A DNA stretch of 49,315 nucleotides from Pseudomonadota bacterium (GTDB lineage: Bacteria > Pseudomonadota > Gammaproteobacteria > Xanthomonadales > Rhodanobacteraceae). The first letter of the stretch is position 1; every line of letters begins with the position of its first letter. A model generated the notes under the pieces. That model was not told the origin of the DNA and did no database searches. It saw nothing but the letters and a program-made list of their open reading frames with translations. The position numbers and the translations under genes were made by a program. The stretch is from assembly GCA_021795435.1 (NCBI GenBank), contig JAJYPJ010000012.1, positions 1 to 49,315 on the forward strand. Direction: 5' to 3'. This document shows positions 26,984-36,139 of this stretch, piece after piece.

Positions 26984-27949
26984 ATGGAATCGGCCGTACC
27001 AAAACAGCGGAAATCCCGCGGCGGGAGTGACGAAGGGGTGGGGCGCGATGCGTCGGCAACCGACGTCGCCGAAATTGAACGCTTCCTGGAGCGCCTATGG
27101 GCCGACGATGGACTCGCGGATCGCACGCTTGCTGCCTATCGTCAGGATCTCACTGGATTCGCGCGCTGGCTGGTTGCCAAGGGCATCCCGCTACCTGACG
27201 CAGGGCGCGACCAGATCCTCAGCTACCTCGGCGAGCGTGGCCAGCAGGGCATCGCGGCACGCAGCAACGCGCGCTTCATCTCGGCACTACGCAGATTCCA
27301 TGCAGCCCGCCAGCGCATGAATCCCGGCATCGAAGATCCCACCGCGCTGCTTGAATCGCCCAAACTGCCGCGAAGCCTGCCCAAGGCGCCTGGCGAACGC
27401 GAAGTTGAAGACCTGCTTGCGGCGCCGGATGTTGCAACGCCCTTGGGCCTCCGTGACCGCGTCCTGCTGGAATTGATGTATGCGTGCGGTCTGCGCGTTA
27501 GTGAACTCATTTCGTTGCCATTGGGTGCCCTCAACATGCGCCAAGGCGTTTTGCGCGTGATGGGCAAGGGCGGGCGTGAACGTCTTGTCCCGATCGGCGC
27601 GGTCGCGCTTGAGTGGACCGAGCGCTATTTGCGGGATGCAAGGCCGTTTCTCGCAGCCGGCCGTCGCAGCGACGCGCTCCTCCTGAGTCGCCGCGGGGCA
27701 GCCATGACCCGTCAGATGGCGTGGACACTCATCAAGCGCCATGCGCGAACGGCTGGCCTTCCGTCTCAAAGAATATCCCCCCACGTCCTGCGCCATGCGT
27801 TCGCCACGCACCTGCTCAACCACGGCGCGGACCTTCGCGCAGTCCAGATGCTGCTGGGTCACGCAAGCCTTTCGACCACGCAGATTTACACGCTCGTCGC
27901 GCGCGAGGGACTCAAGCGCCTGCACGCGCTCCACCACCCACGAGGCTGA
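26984..27949 (+). CDS. xerD: Site-specific tyrosine recombinase XerD
   Basis: Works with XerC and FtsK at dif to resolve chromosome dimers. The 321-residue protein has an N-terminal SAM-like DNA-binding domain (residues 27-110) and a C-terminal catalytic domain. The active residues are Arg171 (YACGLRVSELISL), Lys195 (MGKGGRERLVP), His267 and Arg270 (SPHVLRHAFATHLLNHGADL), His293 (LLGHASLSTTQIY) and Tyr302. The LLNHGADLRAVQMLLGHASLSTTQIYT form and the HHPRG end mark it as XerD rather than XerC. I chose ATG 26984; an ATG at 26936 adds 16 basic residues and overlaps the RDD start. Confidence 0.93.
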   Translation: MESAVPKQRKSRGGSDEGVGRDASATDVAEIERFLERLWADDGLADRTLAAYRQDLTGFARWLVAKGIPLPDAGRDQILSYLGERGQQGIAARSNARFISALRRFHAARQRMNPGIEDPTALLESPKLPRSLPKAPGEREVEDLLAAPDVATPLGLRDRVLLELMYACGLRVSELISLPLGALNMRQGVLRVMGKGGRERLVPIGAVALEWTERYLRDARPFLAAGRRSDALLLSRRGAAMTRQMAWTLIKRHARTAGLPSQRISPHVLRHAFATHLLNHGADLRAVQMLLGHASLSTTQIYTLVAREGLKRLHALHHPRG

Positions 27950-28018
27950 CGCAAGGCCCGACGGAGATGCCCCGCGCGATGAGCCCGCCTGCCCGATTGG
28001 CGGAGGATGATCGCAACT

Positions 28019-28039
28019 GGGCGCATGTTTCGTGCGCCC
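28019..28039. terminator. Stem-loop between convergent xerD and maiA
   Basis: GGGCGCA (28019-28025) and TGCGCCC (28033-28039) pair perfectly over 7 bp around the loop TGTTTCG. It lies in the 116-base space between two converging genes, where a bidirectional terminator is expected. No T-run follows on either strand, so efficiency as an intrinsic terminator is uncertain. Confidence 0.45.
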
Positions 28040-28065
28040 CTCTCGACTCAAGCATGGCTGGAAGA

Positions 28066-28731
28066 CTAGCCGCGCGGCGCGTCCGGCTGCGCGTCAGGTG
28101 CGGCGCGGCGGAATGCCTCCAGGGCCATGCAATTGACGAATATGCGGCGTACCGTCGGAAACGGCGTCAGATCAACGCCCCAGCGCTGCGCACTGAAGAC
28201 CTGCGGGACCAGGCAGCAGTCCGCAAGGGTCGGACGGTCGGCTTCGCAGAAGCTGCCCGTGGATGGATGCTCCGCCAACATGGTTTCCAGAGAAGCAAGG
28301 CCACCGCCGATCCAATGTTGCATCCATCGGCCACGTTCGACTTCGGGAACCGAGAATTCCCGTTCCAGGTACTTGAGGACCCGTTGGTTGCCCAGCGGAT
28401 GCACATCGCAAGCGATGGCCAGCGCAACGGAGCGCACGCGTGCACGGTCGCGCACGACGGGGGGCAGCAGCTTGCTTTCGCCGTCGTAGGCCTCGTCGAG
28501 GTACTCGATGATCGCCAGCGACTGCCGAAACACGCGCTCGCCGTCAAGCAACGTGGGCACAAGCCCCTGCGGATTGAGGCGACGGTACTCATCATGGTGC
28601 TGTTCGCCCTCGCCGGCGACCAGATTGACCGTACGCAATTCGTAGGCCAAGCCCTTGAGGTTCAGTGCAATGCGCACACGGAATGCGGCACTGGAGCGCC
28701 AATAGCTGTAAAGGACCAACGGACTGCTCAT
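28066..28731 (-). CDS. maiA: Maleylacetoacetate isomerase / zeta-class glutathione S-transferase
   Basis: A 221-residue GST-fold protein. The N-terminal thioredoxin-like domain carries the zeta-class active site SYWRSSAAFRVRIALNLKGL, with the catalytic Ser in the RSS segment, and NPQGLVPTL with the cis-Pro, then FRQSLAIIEYLDE. The C-terminal helical domain has RPTLADCCLVPQVF. Zeta GSTs isomerize maleylacetoacetate in tyrosine breakdown. The other genes of that route (hmgA, fahA) are not adjacent, so the physiological role is less certain than the fold. It faces away from pgk. Confidence 0.85.
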   Translation of the reverse strand: MSSPLVLYSYWRSSAAFRVRIALNLKGLAYELRTVNLVAGEGEQHHDEYRRLNPQGLVPTLLDGERVFRQSLAIIEYLDEAYDGESKLLPPVVRDRARVRSVALAIACDVHPLGNQRVLKYLEREFSVPEVERGRWMQHWIGGGLASLETMLAEHPSTGSFCEADRPTLADCCLVPQVFSAQRWGVDLTPFPTVRRIFVNCMALEAFRRAAPDAQPDAPRG

Positions 28732-28823
28732 GGCTCACCTCTTCGACCCGCGACGAGATGCCGCGACCTGCGCATTGAATCATGCGCGCGGCGCTGCCGG
28801 CAGCACCACTTGACGCGCCCGTG

Positions 28824-28847
28824 AAAAAAGCGGGCGCGAGCCGCGCC
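28824..28847 (-). terminator. Intrinsic-terminator-like hairpin with T6, upstream of maiA
   Basis: Read on the minus strand, GGCGCG and CGCGCC (28847-28833) form a 6-bp stem with loop GCT, followed after CGC by TTTTTT (28829-28824). This is the only hairpin in the window I found with a proper T-run. It points toward maiA and lies about 90 bases upstream of its start, between maiA and the divergent pgk. It could end antisense transcription from pgk or act as an attenuator in a maiA leader. The same stretch can instead form an 8-bp stem (28814-28821 with 28831-28838) that would place the T-run in its loop. Confidence 0.5.
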
Positions 28848-28945
28848 TACCGCCAACGATAGCCCATTTGAGTTGCGCTGCCGCAATTGCCAGACTTCCA
28901 CCAGTGCCCAACCCATAACATACCGAATTCCCTCGGAGCCCAACC

Positions 28946-30124
28946 ATGTCCTTCCTCCGCATGACCGATCTTGACCTGCACGGCAAGCGCGTACTGATTC
29001 GAGAGGATCTCAACGTCCCGATTCGCGATGGCCACATCACGTCTACCCAACGTCTCGATGCGGCTCTGCCGACATTGCGCGCGGCTCTCGATCGCGGCGC
29101 ACGGGTCATGGTGCTCTCCCATCTTGGCCGACCCAAGGAGGGCGTATTCGACGAATCCGAATCGCTGGCGCCCGTGGCGGCTTGGCTTGGCCAGGCGCTG
29201 CAACGACCCGTTCGCCTGGTACGGGACTACCTCGATGGCACGGACGTTGCGCCGGGTGAGCTGGTCCTTCTGGAAAACTGCCGGATGAACGTCGGCGAGG
29301 GCAGTGACGATCCCGCGCTTGCCGCCAAATATGCGTCGCTCTGCGATGTATTCGTCATGGACGCGTTTGGGACGGCACACCGCGCACAGGCGTCGACTCA
29401 CGGCGCCATCTTGGCAGCCAAAGTCGCCTGTGCCGGTCCCCTGCTGGCCGCGGAACTCGATGCGCTGGGACGCGCGCTCGAAGACCCGCCAAGGCCGTTG
29501 CTAGCCATCGTTGCAGGTGCCAAGGTTTCAACCAAGCTCACATTGCTGGAAAATCTGATCGGCAAGGTGGATCAGCTGATTGTCGGCGGCGGCATCGCCA
29601 ATACGTTCCTCGCCGCCCGCGGCCTTCCCGTCGGCAGGTCCCTTTATGAACCGGATCTCGTCGACGCAGCATGCCGCGTGCTTGATGCAGCCGCCGCCCG
29701 CGGCGGGCATGTTCCCCTGCCCAGTGATGTCGTGGTGGCCCCCAAATTCGCTGCTGACGCACCTGCAACGGTCAAGCCCATCGGGCAGGTTCGCGATGAG
29801 GACATGATCCTTGACATCGGGCCCGAGACAGCCGCGCGCTACGTCGACCTGATCGGCCGCGCGGGGACGGTCGTATGGAACGGGCCGGTCGGTGTGTTCG
29901 AATTTGCTCCGTTTGCTGGCGGTACCGAAGCCCTTGCCCGTGCGATTGCCAACTCAAAGGCATTCTCCATCGCGGGGGGAGGCGACACGTTGGCGGCAGT
30001 CGACAAGTATGGCGTCGCCGACCGGATTGGCTACATCTCAACCGGTGGAGGGGCATTCCTCGAATTTCTCGAGGGCAAGGAGCTACCGGCAGTGTCGGCA
30101 CTCCGAAAGCGCGCGGCCGGCTGA
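28946..30124 (+). CDS. pgk: Phosphoglycerate kinase
   Basis: Glycolytic enzyme that makes ATP from 1,3-bisphosphoglycerate and ADP. The 392-residue protein shows [19 protein letters not shown] near residue 20, the substrate loop [10 protein letters not shown] near 58-67, [15 protein letters not shown] near 137, AGAKVSTKL near 192, [11 protein letters not shown] near 310 and the C-terminal nucleotide loop [15 protein letters not shown] followed by [26 protein letters not shown] and FGTAHRA are the proteobacterial forms. CGGAG lies nine bases before ATG 28946. It stands alone here rather than in a gap-pgk-fba cluster. The 175-base gap to rfbB holds a weak 6-bp dyad (30215-30234) but no clear terminator. 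Confidence 0.97.
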   Translation: MSFLRMTDLDLHGKRVLIREDLNVPIRDGHITSTQRLDAALPTLRAALDRGARVMVLSHLGRPKEGVFDESESLAPVAAWLGQALQRPVRLVRDYLDGTDVAPGELVLLENCRMNVGEGSDDPALAAKYASLCDVFVMDAFGTAHRAQASTHGAILAAKVACAGPLLAAELDALGRALEDPPRPLLAIVAGAKVSTKLTLLENLIGKVDQLIVGGGIANTFLAARGLPVGRSLYEPDLVDAACRVLDAAAARGGHVPLPSDVVVAPKFAADAPATVKPIGQVRDEDMILDIGPETAARYVDLIGRAGTVVWNGPVGVFEFAPFAGGTEALARAIANSKAFSIAGGGDTLAAVDKYGVADRIGYISTGGGAFLEFLEGKELPAVSALRKRAAG

Positions 30125-30299
30125 ACGGGCCGAGGCGTGCATGGCTTCGGATCGGACAGGCGAGCCGTCGATCCGCTGCGCGGCAAGCAATGGGTCCCAG
30201 CGGAGCGCCGGAGCCCGTGCTCGATTGGGCACGGACCGCCTCGCCTTCGCCACCTGCACTGGCCCACAATAATGGACAATCGTCAGGAGTAAGCTCGAC

Positions 30300-31361
30300 A
30301 TGAGGACATGGCTGGTCACCGGTGGCGCCGGCTTCATCGGCGGCAATTTCGTGCTCGACGCGCTCAAGGACGCGGATACTCGCGTCGTTAACCTGGACAA
30401 GCTCACCTACGCAGGCAACCTCGACACGCTGACGGGGGTTCGCAACCATCCCGCGCATCGCTTCGTTCATGGCGACATCTGCGACGGCCCACTGGTGTCG
30501 AGCTTGCTACGCGACCATGATGTCGAAGCGGTTATCAACTTTGCTGCCGAGTCCCATGTGGATCGCTCGATCGACGGTCCTGCCGCGTTCGTGCAGACGA
30601 ACGTCGTGGGCACACTGGCGCTGCTGGAAGCATCCCGTGACTACTGGAAATCGTTGCCACCAGATCAACAGGTGCGCTTTCGGTTTCTGCACGTCTCAAC
30701 CGATGAGGTCTATGGGTCGCTCGGTCCCTCCGGATGTTTCACGGAAGCCACCCCTTACGCTCCCAACTCGCCGTATTCAGCCTCCAAGGCTGCGTCGGAC
30801 CACCTCGTTCGCGCGTTTCACCATACTTGGGGCTTGCCGACGCTGACTACGAACTGCTCGAACAACTACGGTCCCTACCAGTTCCCGGAAAAGCTCATTC
30901 CCTTGACGATCCAGAAGGCCTTAGCTGGTGAGGCATTGCCGGTTTACGGAGACGGCCGCAATGTGCGCGACTGGCTGTATGTGGGCGACCACTGCGCGGC
31001 GATCCGAAAAGTCCTTGAAGCAGGACGTCCTGGCGATACCTGGAACATCGGTGGTAACAGTGAGCGCGAGAATATTGACGTGGTACGCGCGATTTGCGCC
31101 CTGCTTGACGAACGCCGACCGCTCCCTGACGGCACGCGTCGCGACGCACGGATCATGTTCGTGAAGGACCGGCCAGGTCATGATCGACGCTATGCGGTCG
31201 ACGCGGGCAAGATCCGACACGAGCTCGGCTGGGTGCCCGAACATGATTTCGCTGAAGGCCTTGCACGGACGGTCGACTGGTATCTAGAGCACCAACCTTG
31301 GGTCCGGCGTGTACTGGACGGGAGTTACCGCATGCAGCGACTGGGAGACGGCGCGTTATGA
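30300..31361 (+). CDS. rfbB: dTDP-glucose 4,6-dehydratase
   Basis: Second step of dTDP-L-rhamnose synthesis: NAD-dependent conversion of dTDP-glucose to the 4-keto-6-deoxy sugar. This extended short-chain dehydrogenase has 353 residues. The NAD loop [10 protein letters not shown] starts at residue 8; the catalytic set is Thr134-Asp135-Glu136 ([11 protein letters not shown]) and Tyr159-x3-Lys163 ([12 protein letters not shown]). [18 protein letters not shown] near 185-202 is also characteristic. AGGAG lies 11 bases before the start. It is first in the rfbBACD operon; every later gene starts in a 4-base overlap with the one before. Confidence 0.97.
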   Translation: MRTWLVTGGAGFIGGNFVLDALKDADTRVVNLDKLTYAGNLDTLTGVRNHPAHRFVHGDICDGPLVSSLLRDHDVEAVINFAAESHVDRSIDGPAAFVQTNVVGTLALLEASRDYWKSLPPDQQVRFRFLHVSTDEVYGSLGPSGCFTEATPYAPNSPYSASKAASDHLVRAFHHTWGLPTLTTNCSNNYGPYQFPEKLIPLTIQKALAGEALPVYGDGRNVRDWLYVGDHCAAIRKVLEAGRPGDTWNIGGNSERENIDVVRAICALLDERRPLPDGTRRDARIMFVKDRPGHDRRYAVDAGKIRHELGWVPEHDFAEGLARTVDWYLEHQPWVRRVLDGSYRMQRLGDGAL

Positions 31362-32251
31362 CTTCCGCCGCGCGCAAGGGGATCATCCTGGCTGGTGGCT
31401 CGGGTACGCGCCTTTACCCGGTTACCCACGCGGTCAGCAAGCAATTGCTGCCCGTATACGACAAACCGATGATCTACTACCCGCTGGGCACGTTGATGTT
31501 GGCAGGCATTCGCGACGTGTTGATCATCAACACGCCGCACGAACAGGCGATGTTCCAGCGCTTGCTCGGCGATGGCAGCCAGTGGGGCATCAACCTCGAA
31601 TACGCGGTGCAACCTTCCCCGGATGGCCTTGCGCAGGCCTACCTGATCGGTCGCGATTTCGTTGCTGGACAGCCTTCGTGCCTGATCCTGGGCGACAACC
31701 TGTTTTACGGCCATGGCTTCACCGAAAAGTTGCGCGCCGCGACCGCGCACACGCTGGGAGCCACTGTATTCGGCTACTGGGTGCGTGACCCGGAACGCTA
31801 TGGCGTAGCCGAGTTCGACGAACGCGGACGAGTTGTCGGGCTGGAGGAAAAGCCCCGCCACCCCCGATCGAACTATGCCGTCACAGGTCTGTATTTTTAT
31901 GACGGTCGCGCCAGCGACTTCGCTGCCAGCCTCACGCCATCGGAACGAGGCGAGCTGGAGATCACCGATCTCAACCGGTGCTATCTCCGGGACGGTTCAC
32001 TGCAACTTCAAAAGCTGGGCCGCGGGTATGCGTGGCTGGATACCGGAACGCACGAATCACTTGTGCAGGCATCCAATTACATCGAGACCATCGAGAATCG
32101 CCAAGGCTTGAAGGTCTGCTGCCCAGAGGAAATTGCTTACATCAATGGATGGATTGATCGCGAGGAGCTTCTGCGCCTCGCAGCCGCCCTGTCCAAGACT
32201 GGCTATGGCCAGTACTTGATGGCGCTCGCCACGGAAGGACCCCGCGCATGA
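31358..32251 (+). CDS. rfbA: Glucose-1-phosphate thymidylyltransferase
   Basis: First step of the rhamnose route: makes dTDP-glucose from dTTP and glucose 1-phosphate, and is usually feedback-inhibited by dTDP-rhamnose. The 297-residue protein has the nucleotide-binding [13 protein letters not shown] (from residue 11), the sugar-site segment [25 protein letters not shown] near 85, the metal-binding LGDNLFYG near 110, and [10 protein letters not shown] near 225. I chose ATG 31358, which forms ATGA with the rfbB stop; the frame is open upstream without homology. Confidence 0.97.
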   Translation: MTSAARKGIILAGGSGTRLYPVTHAVSKQLLPVYDKPMIYYPLGTLMLAGIRDVLIINTPHEQAMFQRLLGDGSQWGINLEYAVQPSPDGLAQAYLIGRDFVAGQPSCLILGDNLFYGHGFTEKLRAATAHTLGATVFGYWVRDPERYGVAEFDERGRVVGLEEKPRHPRSNYAVTGLYFYDGRASDFAASLTPSERGELEITDLNRCYLRDGSLQLQKLGRGYAWLDTGTHESLVQASNYIETIENRQGLKVCCPEEIAYINGWIDREELLRLAAALSKTGYGQYLMALATEGPRA

Positions 32252-32805
32252 ATCGCGTCGAAACCGAGCTTGCCGGCGTTTGCATTCTGGAGCCCGACGT
32301 GCACGGTGACGCGCGCGGCTACTTTCTCGAGACGTTCCACGCTGCCAAATTCGCGGCGCTTGGCCTTGAACTCGAGTTCATGCAGACCAATGTCTCGCGG
32401 TCAGCGCGCGGCGTACTGCGGGGCCTGCACTACCAATGGCCCAAGCCCCAGGGCAAGCTGGTGACGGTGCTGGAAGGCAACGTGTGGGATGTCGCGGTAG
32501 ACATCCGTTTCGGCTCACCCACATTCGGCCGCTGGACTGCCGTCGAACTCAGTGCCGAGAACCATCGGCTGTTCTGGATCCCCGAAGGCTACGCACACGG
32601 ATTTTGCGTTCTGAGCGAACATGCGACGTTCATGTACCAGTGCACCACGCTGTACGACGGTTCGGCCGACGCGGCGATTCACTGGAACGACGAGTCCCTT
32701 GCCATCAGCTGGCCCGTGGCCTGTCCGATCCTCTCGGCGAAGGACGACTCGGCACCTCTGCTCGCGGAATTGACGTCAGCACGCCTGCCGACATACGTCG
32801 AATGA
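32248..32805 (+). CDS. rfbC: dTDP-4-dehydrorhamnose 3,5-epimerase
   Basis: Third step of dTDP-L-rhamnose synthesis; inverts C3 and C5 of the keto sugar. The 185-residue cupin protein has the catalytic His61 in [34 protein letters not shown] around residue 81, [15 protein letters not shown] around 109, and Tyr130 (FMYQCT), equivalent to the catalytic Tyr of RmlC. It overlaps rfbA and rfbD by ATGA at both ends. Confidence 0.97.
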   Translation: MNRVETELAGVCILEPDVHGDARGYFLETFHAAKFAALGLELEFMQTNVSRSARGVLRGLHYQWPKPQGKLVTVLEGNVWDVAVDIRFGSPTFGRWTAVELSAENHRLFWIPEGYAHGFCVLSEHATFMYQCTTLYDGSADAAIHWNDESLAISWPVACPILSAKDDSAPLLAELTSARLPTYVE

Positions 32806-33737
32806 GGATCCTGCTGCTTGGAGCAAACGGACAGATCGGCTTCGAGCTGATGCGCGCAATGAGCGTGCTTGGCGAAGTCGTGCCGGTCACGCGCGATGGA
32901 TTGTTGCAAGGCGGGGCACCATGCCGCGAGGTCGACCTTGCCTCCGGCACTGCCTTGGGCATGCTGCTGGACGGCACGCAGCCGAGCCTGATCGTCAATG
33001 CCGCGGCCTACACGGCGGTTGACCGCGCAGAAGACGAACCGGAGATCGCGAGAAGGGTCAATGGCGACGCAGTCGGCACGCTGGGCGTGTGGGCCGCGAC
33101 ACGGGGCGTCCCCGTGGTCCATTTTTCCACGGACTACGTCTTCGATGGGAGCAATCGACGCCCATGGCGCGAGGACGATGCGACTGCGCCACTTGGCGCC
33201 TACGGCAGCAGCAAATGGCTGGGCGAACAAGCTTTGCTCGCGAGCGGCGCCCAGCACCTGATCTTGCGAACCGCGTGGATCTATGCCGCCCGGGGTCGCA
33301 ATTTCCTGCTGAGCATCCTGCGCGCCGCCCGTGGGGAGGCTTCTATCCGCGTCGTGGACGATCAATACGGCTCGCCGACGCCTGCACGCGTGGTGGCCGA
33401 TGCCACGACCGCCATCGTCGCGCGTATTGCATCCCGTGGCCACTTTTGCGAGGGCGTGCCTTGGGGCACGTACCACCTGACCACTGCGGGGCAAACCACG
33501 TGGCACGGATTTGCGTCGGCGCTTCTGCGGGAGGCTCTGCGCGCACGGCTGATTGCCCGCATGCCTGATGTGCAGGCCATCAGTAGTGCTGGCTGGCAGG
33601 CCCGCGCACGTCGTCCCACTTATTCCGTACTCGATTGTTCACGCATCCAGGATGCGTTCGAGCTCCGCCTGCCGTCCTGGCAAGAGGGGCTCACCGCGGT
33701 AATCAGCGAGCTTGCGGGTGGTCGACCCAGCGAGTGA
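32802..33737 (+). CDS. rfbD: dTDP-4-dehydrorhamnose reductase
   Basis: Last step, an NAD(P)H-dependent reduction that yields dTDP-L-rhamnose, the donor for O-antigen and other rhamnose-containing polymers. The 311-residue short-chain dehydrogenase has the cofactor loop LLLGANGQIGFEL (residues 4-16), NAAAYTAVDRAEDEP around 66, FSTDYVFDG around 108 and Tyr134-x3-Lys138 (AYGSSKWLGEQA). The operon order BACD is the usual one in xanthomonads. A short hairpin follows the stop directly. No O-antigen transferase or transporter gene is adjacent. Confidence 0.96.
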   Translation: MRILLLGANGQIGFELMRAMSVLGEVVPVTRDGLLQGGAPCREVDLASGTALGMLLDGTQPSLIVNAAAYTAVDRAEDEPEIARRVNGDAVGTLGVWAATRGVPVVHFSTDYVFDGSNRRPWREDDATAPLGAYGSSKWLGEQALLASGAQHLILRTAWIYAARGRNFLLSILRAARGEASIRVVDDQYGSPTPARVVADATTAIVARIASRGHFCEGVPWGTYHLTTAGQTTWHGFASALLREALRARLIARMPDVQAISSAGWQARARRPTYSVLDCSRIQDAFELRLPSWQEGLTAVISELAGGRPSE

Positions 33738-33739
33738 AT

Positions 33740-33753
33740 GGGAGTCCACTCCC
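33740..33753 (+). terminator. Hairpin directly after rfbD
   Basis: GGGAGT (33740-33745) and ACTCCC (33748-33753) form a compact stem two bases after the rfbD stop codon; sterically the stem is GGGAG/CTCCC with loop TCCA. The position suits the 3' end of the rml transcript. No T-run follows, so it may be a weak terminator or a 3'-end stabilizer, and some read-through to hprK 86 bases downstream is possible. Confidence 0.4.
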
Positions 33754-33839
33754 CTCGTGACGCGCTCGGATGGCGACCACGCGTTACATAGGCCGCGTCC
33801 TGCTGGCAGAATGCAGGAATCGCGTCGACGAGCAGACGG

Positions 33840-34793
33840 ATGGAACGCATTACCGCCCGCCAGCTTTACGAAAAGGTGCAAGATCGGCTGGGCCTGCGCT
33901 GGATCGCCGGCGTGCGCGGCGAGGGGCGAATGCTCGAGCCGAGCGCCGGGCGCGAGCGGCGACCTTCGCTGGTCGGCTACCTCAATCTCATTTATCCGAA
34001 TCGCGTGCAAGTCGTGGGGAGCGAGGAGCTAGCCTACCTTGACGGCTTGGAGGCGCGGCAGCGATGGGAAACGCTTCAGCGGATCGTCGCCCAGAAGCCA
34101 GTCGCCTTGATCGTCACCAAGGACCAGGCCATTCCCGCTGACCTTCGTGAAGCGGCGGAAGATAGTGGTACGCCGCTCTGGATCAGCGCGCTACGGGGCC
34201 ACGAAATATACACATGGCTTCAGTACAATCTGACCCGGATGCTGGCGCGCTCACAGACGCTGCACGGCGTCCTGATGGAAATTTATTCGATCGGCGTGCT
34301 GGTCACCGGCGAGCCGGGTACCGGCAAGAGCGAGTTGGCTCTGGATTTGATCACGCGCGGGCATCGGCTCGTCGCCGATGACGCGCCGGAATTCAATTTG
34401 ATTGCTCCGGACGTGATCGACGGAACCTGCCCGGATCTGCTGCGAGACCTTCTTGAGGTTCGCGGGCTGGGCGTTCTGAACGTACGCGAGATGTACGGCC
34501 ACACCGCCGTGAAAGACTCCAAATACCTCCGCTTGGTACTTCACTTGCAGCCATCGAGCGATCAAGGTGGCGACCGCGACGGCATGCAGCGGCTCACCGG
34601 CGTGCTGGGCCAGCGGGAAATCCTGGGCGTCAAGGTGCCGCAAATCACCATTCCGGTGGCCCCCGGCCGCAACTTGGCCGTGTTGGCCGAGGCCGCGGTT
34701 CGCAACCATATGCTGAAAGCCAAGGGCATCGATCCTGCGCAGACCTTCATCGATCGCCAGGCGCACCAGATGCAGAGGCTGCCACCATGGTGA
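33840..34793 (+). CDS. hprK: HPr kinase/phosphorylase
   Basis: Bifunctional enzyme that phosphorylates or dephosphorylates HPr on Ser46 and so tunes the phosphotransferase chain. The 317-residue protein has an N-terminal MurF-like domain, then TLHGVLMEIYSIGVLVTG (conserved His142), a P-loop GEPGTGKSE (157-165), RGHRLVADDAPEF with the acidic pair at 180-181, and the signature EVRGLGVLNVREMYG (about 206-220). The P-loop usually reads G-(D/E)-S-G-x-GKSE; Ser is replaced by Pro. In xanthomonads hprK normally follows rpoN-hpf-ptsN; here it follows the rml operon. It overlaps rapZ by 7 bases. Confidence 0.95.
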   Translation: MERITARQLYEKVQDRLGLRWIAGVRGEGRMLEPSAGRERRPSLVGYLNLIYPNRVQVVGSEELAYLDGLEARQRWETLQRIVAQKPVALIVTKDQAIPADLREAAEDSGTPLWISALRGHEIYTWLQYNLTRMLARSQTLHGVLMEIYSIGVLVTGEPGTGKSELALDLITRGHRLVADDAPEFNLIAPDVIDGTCPDLLRDLLEVRGLGVLNVREMYGHTAVKDSKYLRLVLHLQPSSDQGGDRDGMQRLTGVLGQREILGVKVPQITIPVAPGRNLAVLAEAAVRNHMLKAKGIDPAQTFIDRQAHQMQRLPPW

Positions 34794-35665
34794 GCGATGC
34801 ACAGGCTGACACGACCCGGCTGGTCATACTGACGGGACTTTCCGGAGGCGGCAAGACCGTTGCGCTGCGGACTCTGGAAGACCTCGGTTTTTATTGCGTC
34901 GACAACCTGCCCGCCGCGCTGATCCCGCAATTGGTCGAAGCACTGCGAAAAGGCAGTGATGGTCCCCGCCGAATTGCGGTTGGCATCGACGTTCGCGCGC
35001 AAGGAGATGACCTCAGCAGGATCCCCGGAGTGCTGGCGCAACTGGCGGGGACGGGTACACCCGCGGAACTGGTCTTCCTCCACGCACGCGACGAGGTCCT
35101 GATCAAGCGCTATTCGGAGACACGTCGGCGGCATCCGCTATCGGCACAGGGCCTGTCCCTAGCGGGCGCCATAGAGCGAGAGCGTACACTTCTCAAGCCC
35201 TTGTCCTCGATTGCCGAGCGGCTAGTCGATACGTCCGACTTGAACGTCCACCAGCTGCGCAGGCTGATCGCAACCAGCTATGGCCTCCGCGCAGACGGGC
35301 TGACGCTGCTCTTCGAGTCATTCGCATTTCGCCGCGGTCTTCCGCCGGATGCCGACTTCGTCTTCGATGCACGCTGCCTGCCGAATCCTCACTGGGATCC
35401 GACCCTGCGCCCCCTCTCCGGACGCGATGCGCCAGTGCGCGCCTATCTCGATGGGCAAACGCATGCACAGCAGTTTTTGCTGGAACTCACGGGCATGCTG
35501 GAACGGTGGCTGCCGCATTTCGTGCGGGAGGACCGCAGTTATGTAACTGTAGGCATCGGCTGCACCGGTGGCCGCCATCGGTCCGTTTACCTGGCAGAAC
35601 GACTCAGCGAGCATTTCCGCGAACGCCATACCCAGGTTCTCACCTTTCATCGTGAGTTGGAATAG
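34787..35665 (+). CDS. rapZ: RNase adapter protein RapZ
   Basis: P-loop protein that in enterobacteria binds GlmZ/GlmY small RNAs and directs RNase E, controlling glucosamine-6-phosphate synthase. The 292-residue protein has Walker A TGLSGGGKTVALRTLEDLGF (loop at 17-24), the conserved FYCVDNLPAALIPQL, FLHARDEVLIKRYSETRRRHPL around 100-120, and the C-terminal VGIGCTGGRHRSVYLAERL. Whether sRNA control works this way outside enterobacteria is unclear. It is linked to hprK and EIIA as in most proteobacteria; only 2 bases separate it from the EIIA gene. Confidence 0.95.
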   Translation: MVSDAQADTTRLVILTGLSGGGKTVALRTLEDLGFYCVDNLPAALIPQLVEALRKGSDGPRRIAVGIDVRAQGDDLSRIPGVLAQLAGTGTPAELVFLHARDEVLIKRYSETRRRHPLSAQGLSLAGAIERERTLLKPLSSIAERLVDTSDLNVHQLRRLIATSYGLRADGLTLLFESFAFRRGLPPDADFVFDARCLPNPHWDPTLRPLSGRDAPVRAYLDGQTHAQQFLLELTGMLERWLPHFVREDRSYVTVGIGCTGGRHRSVYLAERLSEHFRERHTQVLTFHRELE

Positions 35666-35667
35666 AT

Positions 35668-36066
35668 ATGGCCAGTGGGATTCTCCTCGTTACGCACGCC
35701 GGCATCGCCCATGCCCTGATGGATGCAGCACGTCACGTGCTGGGCAAGCTCCCGACCGAACTGGACAGCGTCGAAATTGCCGCCGACTCTGACCCGGAAC
35801 AAGCACTGCAAGAGGCGGCACGGCACGCTGCGAGTCTCGACAATGGCGAGGGCGTGTTGGTGCTGTCCGACCTGTATGGAGCGACGCCATGTAACATCGC
35901 ACGTCGCCTGAGCGAGCAGAGTGCGCACCTGCGGTGGGTTGCGGGACTGAATCTGTCCATGCTGCTGCGCGTGCTCAACTATGCAGGCAGGCCTCTCGAC
36001 GAACTGGCGGAAATCGCTGTGAGTGGCGGCCACACCGGTATCCGCATCGACCATGCTGGGTCATGA
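35668..36066 (+). CDS. PTS EIIA component, mannose family
   Basis: A 132-residue EIIA-Man domain that accepts phosphate from HPr. The phospho-site is His10 in ILLVTHAGIAHALM; the middle carries VLVLSDLYGATPCNIARRL, the strong family signature. In xanthomonads and other proteobacteria this lone EIIA is part of a regulatory PTS without EIIB or EIIC permease; its target is not known. The next PTS gene in relatives is ptsH directly, but here a two-gene transporter unit comes first. Confidence 0.93.
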   Translation: MASGILLVTHAGIAHALMDAARHVLGKLPTELDSVEIAADSDPEQALQEAARHAASLDNGEGVLVLSDLYGATPCNIARRLSEQSAHLRWVAGLNLSMLLRVLNYAGRPLDELAEIAVSGGHTGIRIDHAGS

Positions 36067-36139
36067 AATGAGCCGCTCACCCCCTCCGTCAAGGATCCAG
36101 GCCGGTTCCTTCAGGCGCTGGCAGCGGAGGAATTGCGCA

